Source: Flavobacterium sp. YO12
GTDB taxonomy: Bacteria > Bacteroidota > Bacteroidia > Flavobacteriales > Flavobacteriaceae
DNA length: 49,302 nt
Reading direction: 5' to 3'
Assembly (NCBI RefSeq): GCF_004119495.1
Contig: NZ_NRQU01000033.1
Span: 1-49,302 of the forward strand
Positions 17,909-25,662 of this stretch are shown here, piece by piece (position 1 is the stretch's first letter; every line of letters begins with the position of its first letter). The position numbers and the translations under genes were made by a program. Below the pieces are notes generated by a model that worked only from the letters and a program-made list of their open reading frames with translations, ran no database searches and had not been told where the DNA came from.

Positions 17909-20125
17909 ATGTTTAAAAACGTTAAAACAATCGTTGTTTTAGTTTTATTGAGTTCATTCGGATTGAATGCGCAAAATAAAGTTCCTGTTTATCTAGATGA
18001 TAAAAAGCCAATTAATGAGCGTGTAGAAGATGCGCTTTCTCGAATGACAATCGACGAGAAAATTGCCATGATTCATGCCCAGTCAAAATTCAGCTCTCCA
18101 GGAGTACCGAGATTAGGAATTCCAGAAAACTGGATGACAGACGGTCCTCACGGAATTCGTCCTGAAGTAAAATGGGATGAATGGGACCAAGCGGGCTGGA
18201 CAAACGATTCTTGTATTGCATTTCCTGCTTTAACAGCACTTTCGGCAACATGGAATAAAGAATTAGCTCATTTATACGGAAAATCACTTGGAGAAGAGGC
18301 GCGTTATCGCAATAAAAATGTACTATTAGGGCCAGGAGTAAATATTTACAGAAGCCCTTTAAACGGTCGTAACTTTGAATACATGGGTGAAGACCCGTTT
18401 TTAGCTTCAAAAATGGTCGTTCCTTACATCAAAGGTGTACAATTGAACGGAGTAGCGGCTTGTGTAAAACATTTTGCTTTAAACAATCAAGAAACAAAAC
18501 GTAATTCGGTTGACGTAATTGTAGATGATCGTGCTCTTTACGAAATATATCTACCTGCTTTTAAAGCAGCAGTTCAAGAAGGTGATGTATGGTCAATTAT
18601 GGGCGCTTACAACAAATATAAAGGACAACAATGCTGTCATAATGAGTTTTTATTGAATGATATTCTTCGCGGTGAATGGGGCTTTAAAGGAGCTGTAGTT
18701 TCAGATTGGGGTGGCGTAAGCGATACAAAACAATCGATTCATAATGGTTTGGATATGGAATTTGGTTCTTGGACAAACGGACTTTCTTGGGGAACAAGTA
18801 ATGCTTATGATAATTATTTCTTAGCAAAACCTTACTCAGAAATGATAAAAAAAGGTGAAGTTGGAACTAAAGAATTAGACGAAAAAGTACGTCGTGTTTT
18901 ACGTTTATCTTTCTTGACTACAATGGATAGAAATCGTCCTTTTGGATCTTTTGGAACACCAGAACACGCTGAAGCTGGCCGTAAAATTGCTGAAGAAGCA
19001 ATTGTTTTACTTCAAAATACAAACAACATTCTGCCAATTAATCTTTCTAAAACTAAGAAAATTGCTGTAATTGGAGAGAATGCAATCAAAATGATGACTG
19101 TTGGAGGTGGAAGTTCTTCGCTTAAAGCAAAATATGAAATTACACCTCTTGAAGGTTTAAAGAAAAGAATTGGCAGTCAAGCTGAAATCGTATACGCTCG
19201 TGGTTATGTAGGAGATCCTACAAGCGATTATAATGGAGTTATTGCTAAAGTAAGCTTAGAAGACAAACGTTCTCCTGCAGAATTGACTGCAGAAGCATTA
19301 AAAGCAGCTAAAGATGCTGACATCGTTCTTTTCATTGGTGGTTTAAACAAAAGCGACAAACAAGATGCTGAAGGATTTGACCGTACAGAACTTGGACTTC
19401 CGTACAACCAAGATAAACTAATTACTGATTTAGCGAAAGTAAATAAAAACATCGTTTTTGTAAATATATCTGGAAATGCGGTTGCAATGCCTTGGATTAA
19501 AGAAGTTCCGGGAATTGTACAAGGATGGTTTTTAGGAACAGAAGCAGGAACTGCTTTGGCTTCGATTCTAATTGGTGATGCAAATCCATCAGGAAAACTT
19601 TCTTTTACTTTCCCAGTAAAATTATCAGATAATGGTGCCCACGCTTTAGGAGAATTTCCGGGTGGAGATACTGTAAAATACAATGAAAGTATTTTTGTTG
19701 GTTACAGATGGGCTGATAAGCAAAAAGCAAAACCATTATTCTCGTTTGGTCATGGTCTGAGTTACACCACTTTTGCATACGGAAAAGTAACTGCTGACAA
19801 AAAACAAATGACAGCAGGAGATCAAATTACATTTTCGGTAAAAGTAAAAAACACAGGAAATAGAGAAGGAGCAGAAGTTGTACAGCTTTACATAAGCGAT
19901 TTGAAATCTTCATTGCCACGTCCGATAAAAGAATTAAAAGGTTTTGAGAAAATTTCACTAAAAGCTGGAGAAGAAAAAACAGTAACCTTTACGGTTGATA
20001 AAACAGCTTTAAGTTTCTTTGATGATAAAAAACATGACTGGGTTGCTGAACCTGGAGATTTCGAAGCTATTATTGGAGCATCTTCAACAGATATAAAATC
20101 TAAAGTGGGATTCTCACTTAAATAA
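17909..20125 (+). CDS. bglX: Glycoside hydrolase family 3 beta-glucosidase
   Basis: Secreted (signal peptide ends SSFGLNAQ) 738-residue GH3 enzyme that removes beta-linked sugars from the non-reducing end of oligosaccharides, probably in the periplasm. The (alpha/beta)8 domain (about 30-350) includes TDGPHGIR, the KHFALNNQE motif and the nucleophile Asp266 in VVSDWGG. The alpha/beta sandwich spans about 360-600 (AVIGENA, GWFLGTEAGTALASIL and the FSFGHGLSYTTF segment). A fibronectin III-like domain (about 640-735) closes the protein. It lies behind a DUF6377 regulator and ends with a strong terminator. The symbol is by resemblance; substrate preference could be beta-glucoside or another sugar. 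Confidence 0.92.
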   Translation: MFKNVKTIVVLVLLSSFGLNAQNKVPVYLDDKKPINERVEDALSRMTIDEKIAMIHAQSKFSSPGVPRLGIPENWMTDGPHGIRPEVKWDEWDQAGWTNDSCIAFPALTALSATWNKELAHLYGKSLGEEARYRNKNVLLGPGVNIYRSPLNGRNFEYMGEDPFLASKMVVPYIKGVQLNGVAACVKHFALNNQETKRNSVDVIVDDRALYEIYLPAFKAAVQEGDVWSIMGAYNKYKGQQCCHNEFLLNDILRGEWGFKGAVVSDWGGVSDTKQSIHNGLDMEFGSWTNGLSWGTSNAYDNYFLAKPYSEMIKKGEVGTKELDEKVRRVLRLSFLTTMDRNRPFGSFGTPEHAEAGRKIAEEAIVLLQNTNNILPINLSKTKKIAVIGENAIKMMTVGGGSSSLKAKYEITPLEGLKKRIGSQAEIVYARGYVGDPTSDYNGVIAKVSLEDKRSPAELTAEALKAAKDADIVLFIGGLNKSDKQDAEGFDRTELGLPYNQDKLITDLAKVNKNIVFVNISGNAVAMPWIKEVPGIVQGWFLGTEAGTALASILIGDANPSGKLSFTFPVKLSDNGAHALGEFPGGDTVKYNESIFVGYRWADKQKAKPLFSFGHGLSYTTFAYGKVTADKKQMTAGDQITFSVKVKNTGNREGAEVVQLYISDLKSSLPRPIKELKGFEKISLKAGEEKTVTFTVDKTALSFFDDKKHDWVAEPGDFEAIIGASSTDIKSKVGFSLK

Positions 20126-20151
20126 TTTCATTATTTCTAAATTGGTTGGTT

Positions 20152-20192
20152 AGTAAAGCTGCAAGTGTAAAAAGTTGCAGCTTTACTTTTTA
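20152..20192 (+). terminator. Rho-independent terminator after GH3
   Basis: Perfect 13-bp stem AGTAAAGCTGCAA / TTGCAGCTTTACT with a ten-base loop, followed by T residues. Confidence 0.88.
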
Positions 20193-20283
20193 ACTAAACT
20201 TACCTTTAAGGTATCTACTTAACTAAGGATTGAACTTATTATCTTACAGCGTAAAAAAATACTTTATTATCTAAATTGTTATT

Positions 20284-20930
20284 ATGAAAAAAGTTTTACT
20301 TGGGGCAATGACTTTATTTTTAGCCCAAAATCTATCGGCACAAAGCCTAAATAAAATGCAATGGTTTAACGAACCTGAAAAATGGGAAATTAAAAACAAT
20401 GCTTTAATTATGAATGTTACTGCAAACAGTGATTACTGGCGTATTTCTCATTACGGATTTACGGTCGATGATGCCCCTTTTTATTATGCTAATTACGGAG
20501 GAGAGTTTGAAGTAAAAGTAAAATTGACAGGAAATTATATTGCTCGTTTCGACCAAATGGGGCTTATGATTCGTATTGATGAAAAAAATTATATTAAAAC
20601 CGGAGTTGAGTTTGTAGACGGTAAATTTAATATCAGCACGGTATTACACACGACAAAAGCGATTGGAGCGTTACAACGCTAGAAAAAGCACCGCCTTTTA
20701 TCTGGATAAAAGCTGTTAGACGATTAGATGCTGTCGAAGTATTTTTCTCATATGACGATAAAAATTATATAATGACCAGAAATGCGCCTTTGCAGGATAA
20801 TAAGCCCATAATGGTAGGCTTAATGGCAGCTTCTCCAGATGGAAAAGGTTTTGAGGCAAAATTTGAAAACTTCTCTGTAAAACATTTACCAGATCAACGC
20901 AGGGCAGAATGGCTTAAAAATCATCAGTAA
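20284..20930 (+). pseudogene. DUF1349 (concanavalin-like fold) secreted protein (frameshifted as given)
   Basis: Carries a signal peptide (GAMTLFLAQNLSAQS) and the DUF1349 fold, related to lectin/glucanase jelly rolls that bind or cleave glycans: MQWFNEPEKWEI, DYWRISHYGFT, DQMGLMIRIDEKNYIKTGVE. The first frame ends at 20682 after 132 residues. The hallmark DWS motif and the C-terminus (WIKAVRRLDAVEVFFS, VGLMAASPDGKGF, DQRRAEWLKNHQ) run in another frame to TAA at 20928-20930. One added A in the four-A run at 20655-20658 gives TTKSDWSVTTLEK and a normal 215-residue protein. Its position behind GH3 suggests carbohydrate work. Confidence 0.85.
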
Positions 20931-21000
20931 TTGAATTAGGTAATTGAGATGATTTGATAATTAGATAATTTTTTCTGTTTTTATTGCATCTGAATAATTA

Positions 21001-21028
21001 TTGCAAAAAAAACGCATTTTTTTTGCAA
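21001..21028. repeat. Perfect inverted repeat TTGCA8 / T8GCAA
   Basis: TTGCAAAAAAAA and TTTTTTTTGCAA form 12-bp arms around CGCA. The same half-site, TTGCAAAAAAAA, recurs at 21051-21062, 50 bp (about five turns) downstream and 63 bases before the acyltransferase start. It may act as a terminator for the DUF1349 gene or as an operator for the acyltransferase; the sequence does not decide. Confidence 0.5.
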
Positions 21029-21124
21029 CTAAGTTAAAACCTGACTTTCATTGCAAAAAAAAATGCTATTTTAGCCAATGCCAAATAACATAAATTAATC
21101 TTTTAACCACAAAAAAAGTATTTT

Positions 21125-22273
21125 ATGAGTTCAATTCCTATTGACATTAAACCAAAAAAACATTATGAAATTTTAGACGGTTTACGAGGAGTAGCCGCAG
21201 TTCTGGTCGTTATTTTTCACATCTTTGAGGCTTTTAATGAGGGAAGCCGATTTAAACAACTTATGAATCACGGTTATTTGGCTGTAGATTTCTTTTTTCT
21301 TTTATCAGGTTTTGTTGTAGCATATGCTTATGATGATCGTTGGGGCAAGCTGACACAATGGGAGTTTTACAAACGTAGATTAATTCGCTTACAGCCCATG
21401 GTCATTATGGGAATGATATTAGGAGCTATTTTCTATTATTTTCAAGCTTCAGATGTAATGTTTCCACAAATTGCGGGAATGGAAGTTTGGAAAGTAATTT
21501 TAACCATGGTTATTGGTTTTACTTTATTGCCAATTCCGCCGTCATTAGAAATTAGAGGATGGGGAGAAATGCATCCGCTCGATGGGCCGGCATGGTCGTT
21601 ATTCTTCGAATATATCGGTAATATTTTATACGCCTTATTCTTTCGTAAATTTTCAAATACCGTTTTATCAATCTTCGTTTTGATATTTGCAGGAATGCTT
21701 ATCAATTTAACCGTTTTTGGGCCAAAAGGTGATGTTATTGGTGGCTGGTCATTAAATCTTGAGCAAATGAATATTGGTTTTACTCGTTTGTTATATCCAT
21801 TCTTTGCAGGAGTTTTATTATCACGATTAGGAAAACTAATTCATATCAAAGGAGCTTTTTGGGTTTGCAGTCTTTTAATCATCATTATTTTCAGTATACC
21901 AAGACTTGGAGATGAAAACAGCTTGTGGATGAACGGTTTATACGAATCGTTTTGTATCATTGTTTTATTCCCAATAATAGTTGCAATTGGAGCAGGAGGG
22001 CAGATAACAAATCCTGTATCGCTTAAAGTTTGTAAAGCCTTAGGAGATATTTCATATCCAATTTACATCATACATTATCCATTAATTTACTGGTATATGG
22101 CTTGGGTTGCTGATAACAAAGTTACCTTAAGAGAAGGATACCCATTAGGAATTGGGGTATTATTCGCAAGTATTGTAATTGCAATATTATGTTTAAAATT
22201 CTATGATGAGCCAGTTCGTAATTGGCTTACAAATAAATATCAAAAGCTAAAAGTTGCTGTAGCTAATAATTAG
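21125..22273 (+). CDS. Acyltransferase family 3 (OafA/OatA-like) membrane protein
   Basis: Inner-membrane O-acyltransferase of 382 residues with about ten helices. The family's start motif is present: EILDGLRGVAAVLVVIFHIFEAF, with the catalytic histidine in VIFH. It is followed by GYLAVDFFFLLSGFVVAY and YKRRLIRLQP. Members transfer acetyl or other acyl groups to sugars, peptidoglycan or antibiotics on the outer face of the membrane. The short spacing before it is filled with A/T tracts. The acceptor is unknown; its position near GH3 and DUF1349 makes a carbohydrate possible. Confidence 0.9.
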   Translation: MSSIPIDIKPKKHYEILDGLRGVAAVLVVIFHIFEAFNEGSRFKQLMNHGYLAVDFFFLLSGFVVAYAYDDRWGKLTQWEFYKRRLIRLQPMVIMGMILGAIFYYFQASDVMFPQIAGMEVWKVILTMVIGFTLLPIPPSLEIRGWGEMHPLDGPAWSLFFEYIGNILYALFFRKFSNTVLSIFVLIFAGMLINLTVFGPKGDVIGGWSLNLEQMNIGFTRLLYPFFAGVLLSRLGKLIHIKGAFWVCSLLIIIIFSIPRLGDENSLWMNGLYESFCIIVLFPIIVAIGAGGQITNPVSLKVCKALGDISYPIYIIHYPLIYWYMAWVADNKVTLREGYPLGIGVLFASIVIAILCLKFYDEPVRNWLTNKYQKLKVAVANN

Positions 22274-22278
22274 TTTTT

Positions 22279-22491
22279 GTTAGGAACAAAGGCTCAGAGT
22301 GGCAAAGGTTCAAAGTAAAGAAATTATAAAAAAGGTTCAGAGTAACAAAGGTTCAGAGTAACAAAGGTTCAAAGGGGCAAAGTAAAAAAAAACCTGTCTC
22401 TTTGAACCTTTGCAACTTTGAACCTAAAAAAAAGTTCAAAGGACAAAGTAAAAAACTCTGCCCCCTTTGAACCTTTGTAACTTTGAACCTA
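22279..22491. repeat. Cluster of AAGGTTCAAAG-type repeats with inverted copies
   Basis: Plus-oriented units (AAAGGTTCAAAG, AAAGGTTCAGAGTAAC twice, AAAGGTTCAAAGGGGCAAAGT) fill 22303-22383. Inverted units (CTTTGAACCTTTGCAACTTTGAACCT at 22400-22425 region, and a near copy at 22465-22490) follow. The two sets can fold into a long hairpin between two convergent genes. Related units recur at 44405-44440. It is probably a mobile-like small repeat; it could also end transcription from both sides. Confidence 0.75.
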
Positions 22492-22502
22492 AATAAAAAA
22501 AC

Positions 22503-23609
22503 TTATTCTAAAACCAATGCTCCTAAAGCTTCTTTGCTGAAACCTTTTAATTGGTCTAATTTTCCTTCTTTAATTTTAGCAACCCAGTTTGGATCAGATA
22601 AAAGTGGTCTTCCAACGGCAACTAAATCAAAATCACCTCTGTCGAAACGTCTGTTCAATTCCTCTAAAGAAGTTGGCTCAGAACTTTCGCCGGCAAATGC
22701 ACCAAAGAAATCACTAGAAAGTCCAACAGAACCTACTGTAATAGTTGGAGTTCCAGTTACTTTTTTAGCCCATCCTGCAAAATTCAAATCAGAACCGTCA
22801 AACTCAGGCTCCCAGAATCTGCGTTGAGAGCAGTGCAAAATATCCACACCAGCATCAACAAGAGGAGTAAGCCAAGCTTCTAATTCCTGTGGATTTTTAG
22901 CCAATTTATAGTTATAATCAGAAGGTTTAAATTGAGAAAAACGCATAATCACAGCGAAATCATTTCCAACTTGTTTTCTGATTTCTTTTACAACTTCAAT
23001 CGCAAAACGATTACGTTCTGGTAATGTTTTACCACCATAAATATCAGTACGCAAATTTGTTTCGGCTCTAAAGAATTGATCTATTAAATAACCATGTGCA
23101 CCGTGAATTTCGATAGTATCAAAACCTAATTTTTTGGCATCAGCAGCCGCTTTACCAAAAGCTAGAATTGTATCTTCAATATCTTTTTCAGACATAGCAA
23201 TTCCGTTTTTAAAATCTGGACGATTTAATCCAGATGGTCCTTCAAAAGGAACCGGAGGAACCCATCCAGAATGGTGATTATCCATAACGCCCATATGCCA
23301 AATCTGCGGTCCCATTTGTCCGCCGGCAGCATGAACTTCATCAATCACTTTTTTCCATCCATTTAAAGCTTGCTCACCGTAAAAGTGAGGTACATTTGCA
23401 TCATTAGATGATGAAGGTCTGTCGATTACAGTTCCCTCAGATAATATTAAACCAACTTCACCTTCAGCTCTTTTTTGGTAGTAAGAAGCTACTTCGTCAG
23501 TTGGAACTCCATTTGGAGAAAAAGAGCGCGTCATTGGCGCCATTACGATTCGGTTTTTCAGATTTAACGTTTTTAAGTTAAATGGCGAAAACAGGTTGTT
23601 TGTACTCAT
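22503..23609 (-). CDS. Old yellow enzyme family alkene reductase (NADH:flavin oxidoreductase)
   Basis: FMN-dependent ene-reductase of 368 residues that reduces activated C=C bonds or nitro compounds with NAD(P)H. The barrel opens with LFSPFNLKTLNLKNRIVMAPMTR. The substrate-binding block is DTIEIHGAHGYLIDQFF, and FDLVAVGRPLLSDPNW closes the phosphate site. It resembles NemA and XenA/B relatives. It lies seven bases behind an ArsR-type repressor, and the shared promoter contains an inverted repeat. This suggests induction by an electrophile or thiol-reactive compound, as in NemR-NemA, although the regulator family differs here. Confidence 0.92.
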   Translation of the reverse strand: MSTNNLFSPFNLKTLNLKNRIVMAPMTRSFSPNGVPTDEVASYYQKRAEGEVGLILSEGTVIDRPSSSNDANVPHFYGEQALNGWKKVIDEVHAAGGQMGPQIWHMGVMDNHHSGWVPPVPFEGPSGLNRPDFKNGIAMSEKDIEDTILAFGKAAADAKKLGFDTIEIHGAHGYLIDQFFRAETNLRTDIYGGKTLPERNRFAIEVVKEIRKQVGNDFAVIMRFSQFKPSDYNYKLAKNPQELEAWLTPLVDAGVDILHCSQRRFWEPEFDGSDLNFAGWAKKVTGTPTITVGSVGLSSDFFGAFAGESSEPTSLEELNRRFDRGDFDLVAVGRPLLSDPNWVAKIKEGKLDQLKGFSKEALGALVLE

Positions 23610-23615
23610 AGTAAT

Positions 23616-23918
23616 TTACAAATTAGATTGAATTAATTTACTAAGTGCTTCAAAGGCACCTTCGTTGCGTTTATAATAAGTCCATTGCCCAACACGTTTG
23701 GCTTCGATGAATCCGGCGCGTTGTAAAATAGACAAGTATTCAGATACTGTAGATTGTGTTAAGCCGGCTTTGGCTTGAATTTGTCCTACACAAACTCCGT
23801 GTTCAAATCCACCATGCTCAAGCTGTCCCGGAAAGTTTATTTCGGGTTCCTTCAGCCATTCCAGCATTTGTAGTCTAGACTTGTTAGAGAGCGCCTTAAA
23901 TATTTCTATATTTTCCAT
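23616..23918 (-). CDS. ArsR-family helix-turn-helix repressor
   Basis: A 100-residue dimeric winged-helix protein. The core LSNKSRLQMLEWL and recognition region AGLTQSTVSEYLSILQRAGFIEAKRVGQWTYY are typical. There is no CxC metal motif in the recognition helix; the only cysteine is Cys43 (GVCVGQIQ), just before the HTH. A single-cysteine redox or electrophile switch is therefore possible. It is first in an operon with the OYE-family reductase. Its own promoter (23923-23952) carries an inverted repeat, so autoregulation is likely. Confidence 0.9.
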   Translation of the reverse strand: MENIEIFKALSNKSRLQMLEWLKEPEINFPGQLEHGGFEHGVCVGQIQAKAGLTQSTVSEYLSILQRAGFIEAKRVGQWTYYKRNEGAFEALSKLIQSNL

Positions 23919-23922
23919 GGCG

Positions 23923-23952
23923 CAAATATATCGACTTTTCCCGATATACCAA
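23923..23952 (-). promoter_or_regulatory. Promoter and operator of the ArsR-OYE operon
   Basis: On the minus strand, TTG (23950-23952), a 19-base spacer and TATATTTG (23923-23930) match the Bacteroidota consensus TTG-N17-23-TAnnTTTG, five bases before the ArsR start codon. Within it, TATATCG (23927-23933) and CGATATA (23942-23948) form a perfect inverted repeat with an eight-base spacer, so a dimer bound there would cover the -7 box. This is one of the clearest promoters in the window. Confidence 0.8.
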
Positions 23953-24081
23953 TTAAGTAAAATATTTTTAGCAAAATTTTATGACAGAGGAGAGGAAAGT
24001 GTAATAAAAAGAACTAAAAAATAATTAGAAAATTTATATTTGCTTTTAGTTTTAAAAGTCCCAAACTACTAAACTTAATCA

Positions 24082-24576
24082 ATGATGAAAAAAACTTTAC
24101 TCGCTTCAATTTTTCTATTTTGCATAATAACGGGTTCAAAAGCACAGGTCGTAGGTACTGATGTTGGCGATATTGCTCCAGAAATTGATCTTCCAGATTT
24201 AAAAGGCAATCTTGTGGCGCTTTCTTCTTTAAGAGGTTCTTTGGTATTAATAGATTTTTGGGCTTCTTGGTGCGGACCTTGTATCAAAGAACAACCATCA
24301 TTACTTAAATTACACAATACTTATCCTGAAAAACTATCCATTTACGGCGTTTCTATGCATACTAAAAAGACATTGTGGGCAGCTGCAATTGCAAAAGGAA
24401 AATTGCCTTGGACAAATGTCAGTGATTTAAAATACTGGCAATCTCCAGTTGTTAGCGATTATATGCTGCAATCTGTTCCCTTGAATTTTTTAATTGATAA
24501 AAACGGAATTATATTAGCAAAAAACATTCACGGACAGGCTCTGGAAAATAAAATTAAAAGTGTGTTAGCGCCATGA
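24082..24576 (+). CDS. TlpA-like periplasmic thioredoxin
   Basis: Secreted or membrane-anchored thiol-disulfide protein of 164 residues. The signal peptide ends TGSKAQ. The redox motif WASWCGPC carries Cys64 and Cys67, and the cis-proline loop follows at SVPLNFLIDKNG. The AhpC/TSA-like opening DVGDIAPEIDLPDLKGNLVALSSLRG is typical of the TlpA/ResA branch. It probably reduces disulfides in periplasmic proteins. A TATATTTG box (24035-24042) lies upstream. The next gene overlaps it by four bases. Confidence 0.9.
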   Translation: MMKKTLLASIFLFCIITGSKAQVVGTDVGDIAPEIDLPDLKGNLVALSSLRGSLVLIDFWASWCGPCIKEQPSLLKLHNTYPEKLSIYGVSMHTKKTLWAAAIAKGKLPWTNVSDLKYWQSPVVSDYMLQSVPLNFLIDKNGIILAKNIHGQALENKIKSVLAP

Positions 24577-25058
24577 TACTTCATAAAATGGAATCAAACC
24601 TTTCTTTAGCAGACTTTCGTACAAGATTGAAGAATAGTATCGAAATTGGCTCTTTAAAAGTGAATTTAAGCCGTTTTAGACTGTTTCCCATATTTGGTGG
24701 AGCAAAACCTTTTTATGGATTTTTTGACGACACCAGTTTTCGCTTAACAATAAATTCCGCTGCATCTCCGACAATTTTTATTGTGAGAGGAAACTACAAA
24801 AACATTGGTAATAAGGTCAATGTAAATTATATTATTGAAGAAAATAGCAAATTTCAATTACTTTGGACACAATACTCTCCAGTAGTTTTTCTAATATTCA
24901 TTAATATATTTTTTCTCTTCATTGGCAGAGGCCTTAGGCGGGCAACTACAATTGTAAGTTTGTTTCTTCTTATTGTTATATTCTATTCAAGATGGAAGGA
25001 AGAAAGAAAGAGAAAAAAATTAGAGCAAAAGTTTATTAGAATTTTTGAAATTAAATGA
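24573..25058 (+). CDS. Uncharacterised membrane protein coupled to the TlpA-like gene
   Basis: A 161-residue protein I do not recognise. It starts in an ATGA overlap with the stop of the thioredoxin gene, so translation is probably coupled; an internal ATG five codons on is an alternative start. The first about 105 residues are soluble, with beta-rich stretches (FRLTINSAASPTIFIVRGNYKNIG). Two hydrophobic segments follow (VVFLIFINIFFLFIG and ATTIVSLFLLIVIFYS), then a very basic tail (RWKEERKRKKLEQKF). No known domain is evident, and a partner role with the thioredoxin is inferred from the overlap only. Confidence 0.75.
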   Translation: MILHKMESNLSLADFRTRLKNSIEIGSLKVNLSRFRLFPIFGGAKPFYGFFDDTSFRLTINSAASPTIFIVRGNYKNIGNKVNVNYIIEENSKFQLLWTQYSPVVFLIFINIFFLFIGRGLRRATTIVSLFLLIVIFYSRWKEERKRKKLEQKFIRIFEIK

Positions 25059-25096
25059 TTTTAAAAAACAGATAATATTTCATTTTTTAAGAGTTT

Positions 25097-25596
25097 TTAA
25101 AAAGCAATTCCAAATTGAAAACCAATCGTAAAAGAGGCGGGATGATTATTGCCAAACGAACGGGCAGTGGAACAGCCGCAAAATAACTGCAATTGTCACT
25201 TTTTATAATCGTTTTATTTATTACAGGAGTTATACCGTATCTGCCGCTGCTTTCAAAAGCGGCTCTTCCTGCAAAAGTATAACCATGTCCTAAGGCAACC
25301 AAAACGCCGGGATGAAACAATAAATTGGTTACTTTATCGCTGTTTCCTTGTACTTTTATATTCGGAACAACTTCAAATGAAAATCCTATTTTTTGATTTT
25401 TCCAAATATTGATTCCTGTTGGAAAACCAACAGCATAATAATCTCTAAAGTTTACACTAGTTTGTTCATCGCTGAAAGTCACAATAGGATGAAGAATTCC
25501 AAAATAACCCGTAATTTTTGGATAAACTGTTTGTGAGAACGCATTGAAAGTTAAAGAAAATAAAATAGCAGAAAAAAGGTGTTTAAATGAAATCAT
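25097..25596 (-). pseudogene. Small outer membrane beta-barrel protein (frameshifted as given)
   Basis: Signal peptide (LFSAILFSLTFNAFSQ), then a beta-rich sequence of about 165 residues with strands such as KITGYFGILHPIVTF and PGVLVALGHGYTFAGRAAF. As given, the frame runs on to 25087 with an atypical leucine-rich end. Adding one T on the minus strand to the three-T run (plus-strand A run, 25154-25156) gives PLPVRFGNNHPASFTIGFQFGIAF. This ends at 25097 with the terminal phenylalanine expected of an outer membrane barrel. The role is unknown; the ChrB/AraC regulator lies upstream on the same strand. Confidence 0.75.
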
Positions 25597-25597
25597 A

Positions 25598-25628
25598 ATA
25601 GTTTTGTTAATTAAAAAAACAAAACTAT
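25598..25628. promoter_or_regulatory. 11-bp inverted repeat before the small barrel gene
   Basis: ATAGTTTTGTT (25598-25608) and AACAAAACTAT (25618-25628) are perfect arms with a nine-base spacer, directly before the barrel gene's start. On the minus strand the outer arm includes TAGTTTTG, which fits TAnnTTTG. It has no T tail after the second arm on the minus strand, so an operator is more likely than a terminator. Confidence 0.45.
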
Positions 25629-25644
25629 AGACAATGCAATTTTA

Positions 25645-25662
25645 TAAATAGTACACTATTTA
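25645..25662. promoter_or_regulatory. Palindrome overlapping the stop of the ChrB/AraC gene
   Basis: TAAATAGT and ACTATTTA are perfect 8-bp arms around two bases. The stop codon of the regulator (25656-25658) lies inside. It sits upstream of the barrel gene in transcription order. It is a possible operator; no direct link to a regulator is visible. Confidence 0.35.

Noticed and set aside
22279..22491. CRISPR array
   Set aside because: The repeated units are short, irregularly spaced and occur in both orientations, with no unique spacers and no cas genes nearby.
22483..22827. Plus-strand frame opposite the OYE gene
   Set aside because: It overlaps the end of a well supported enzyme and has no family resemblance.
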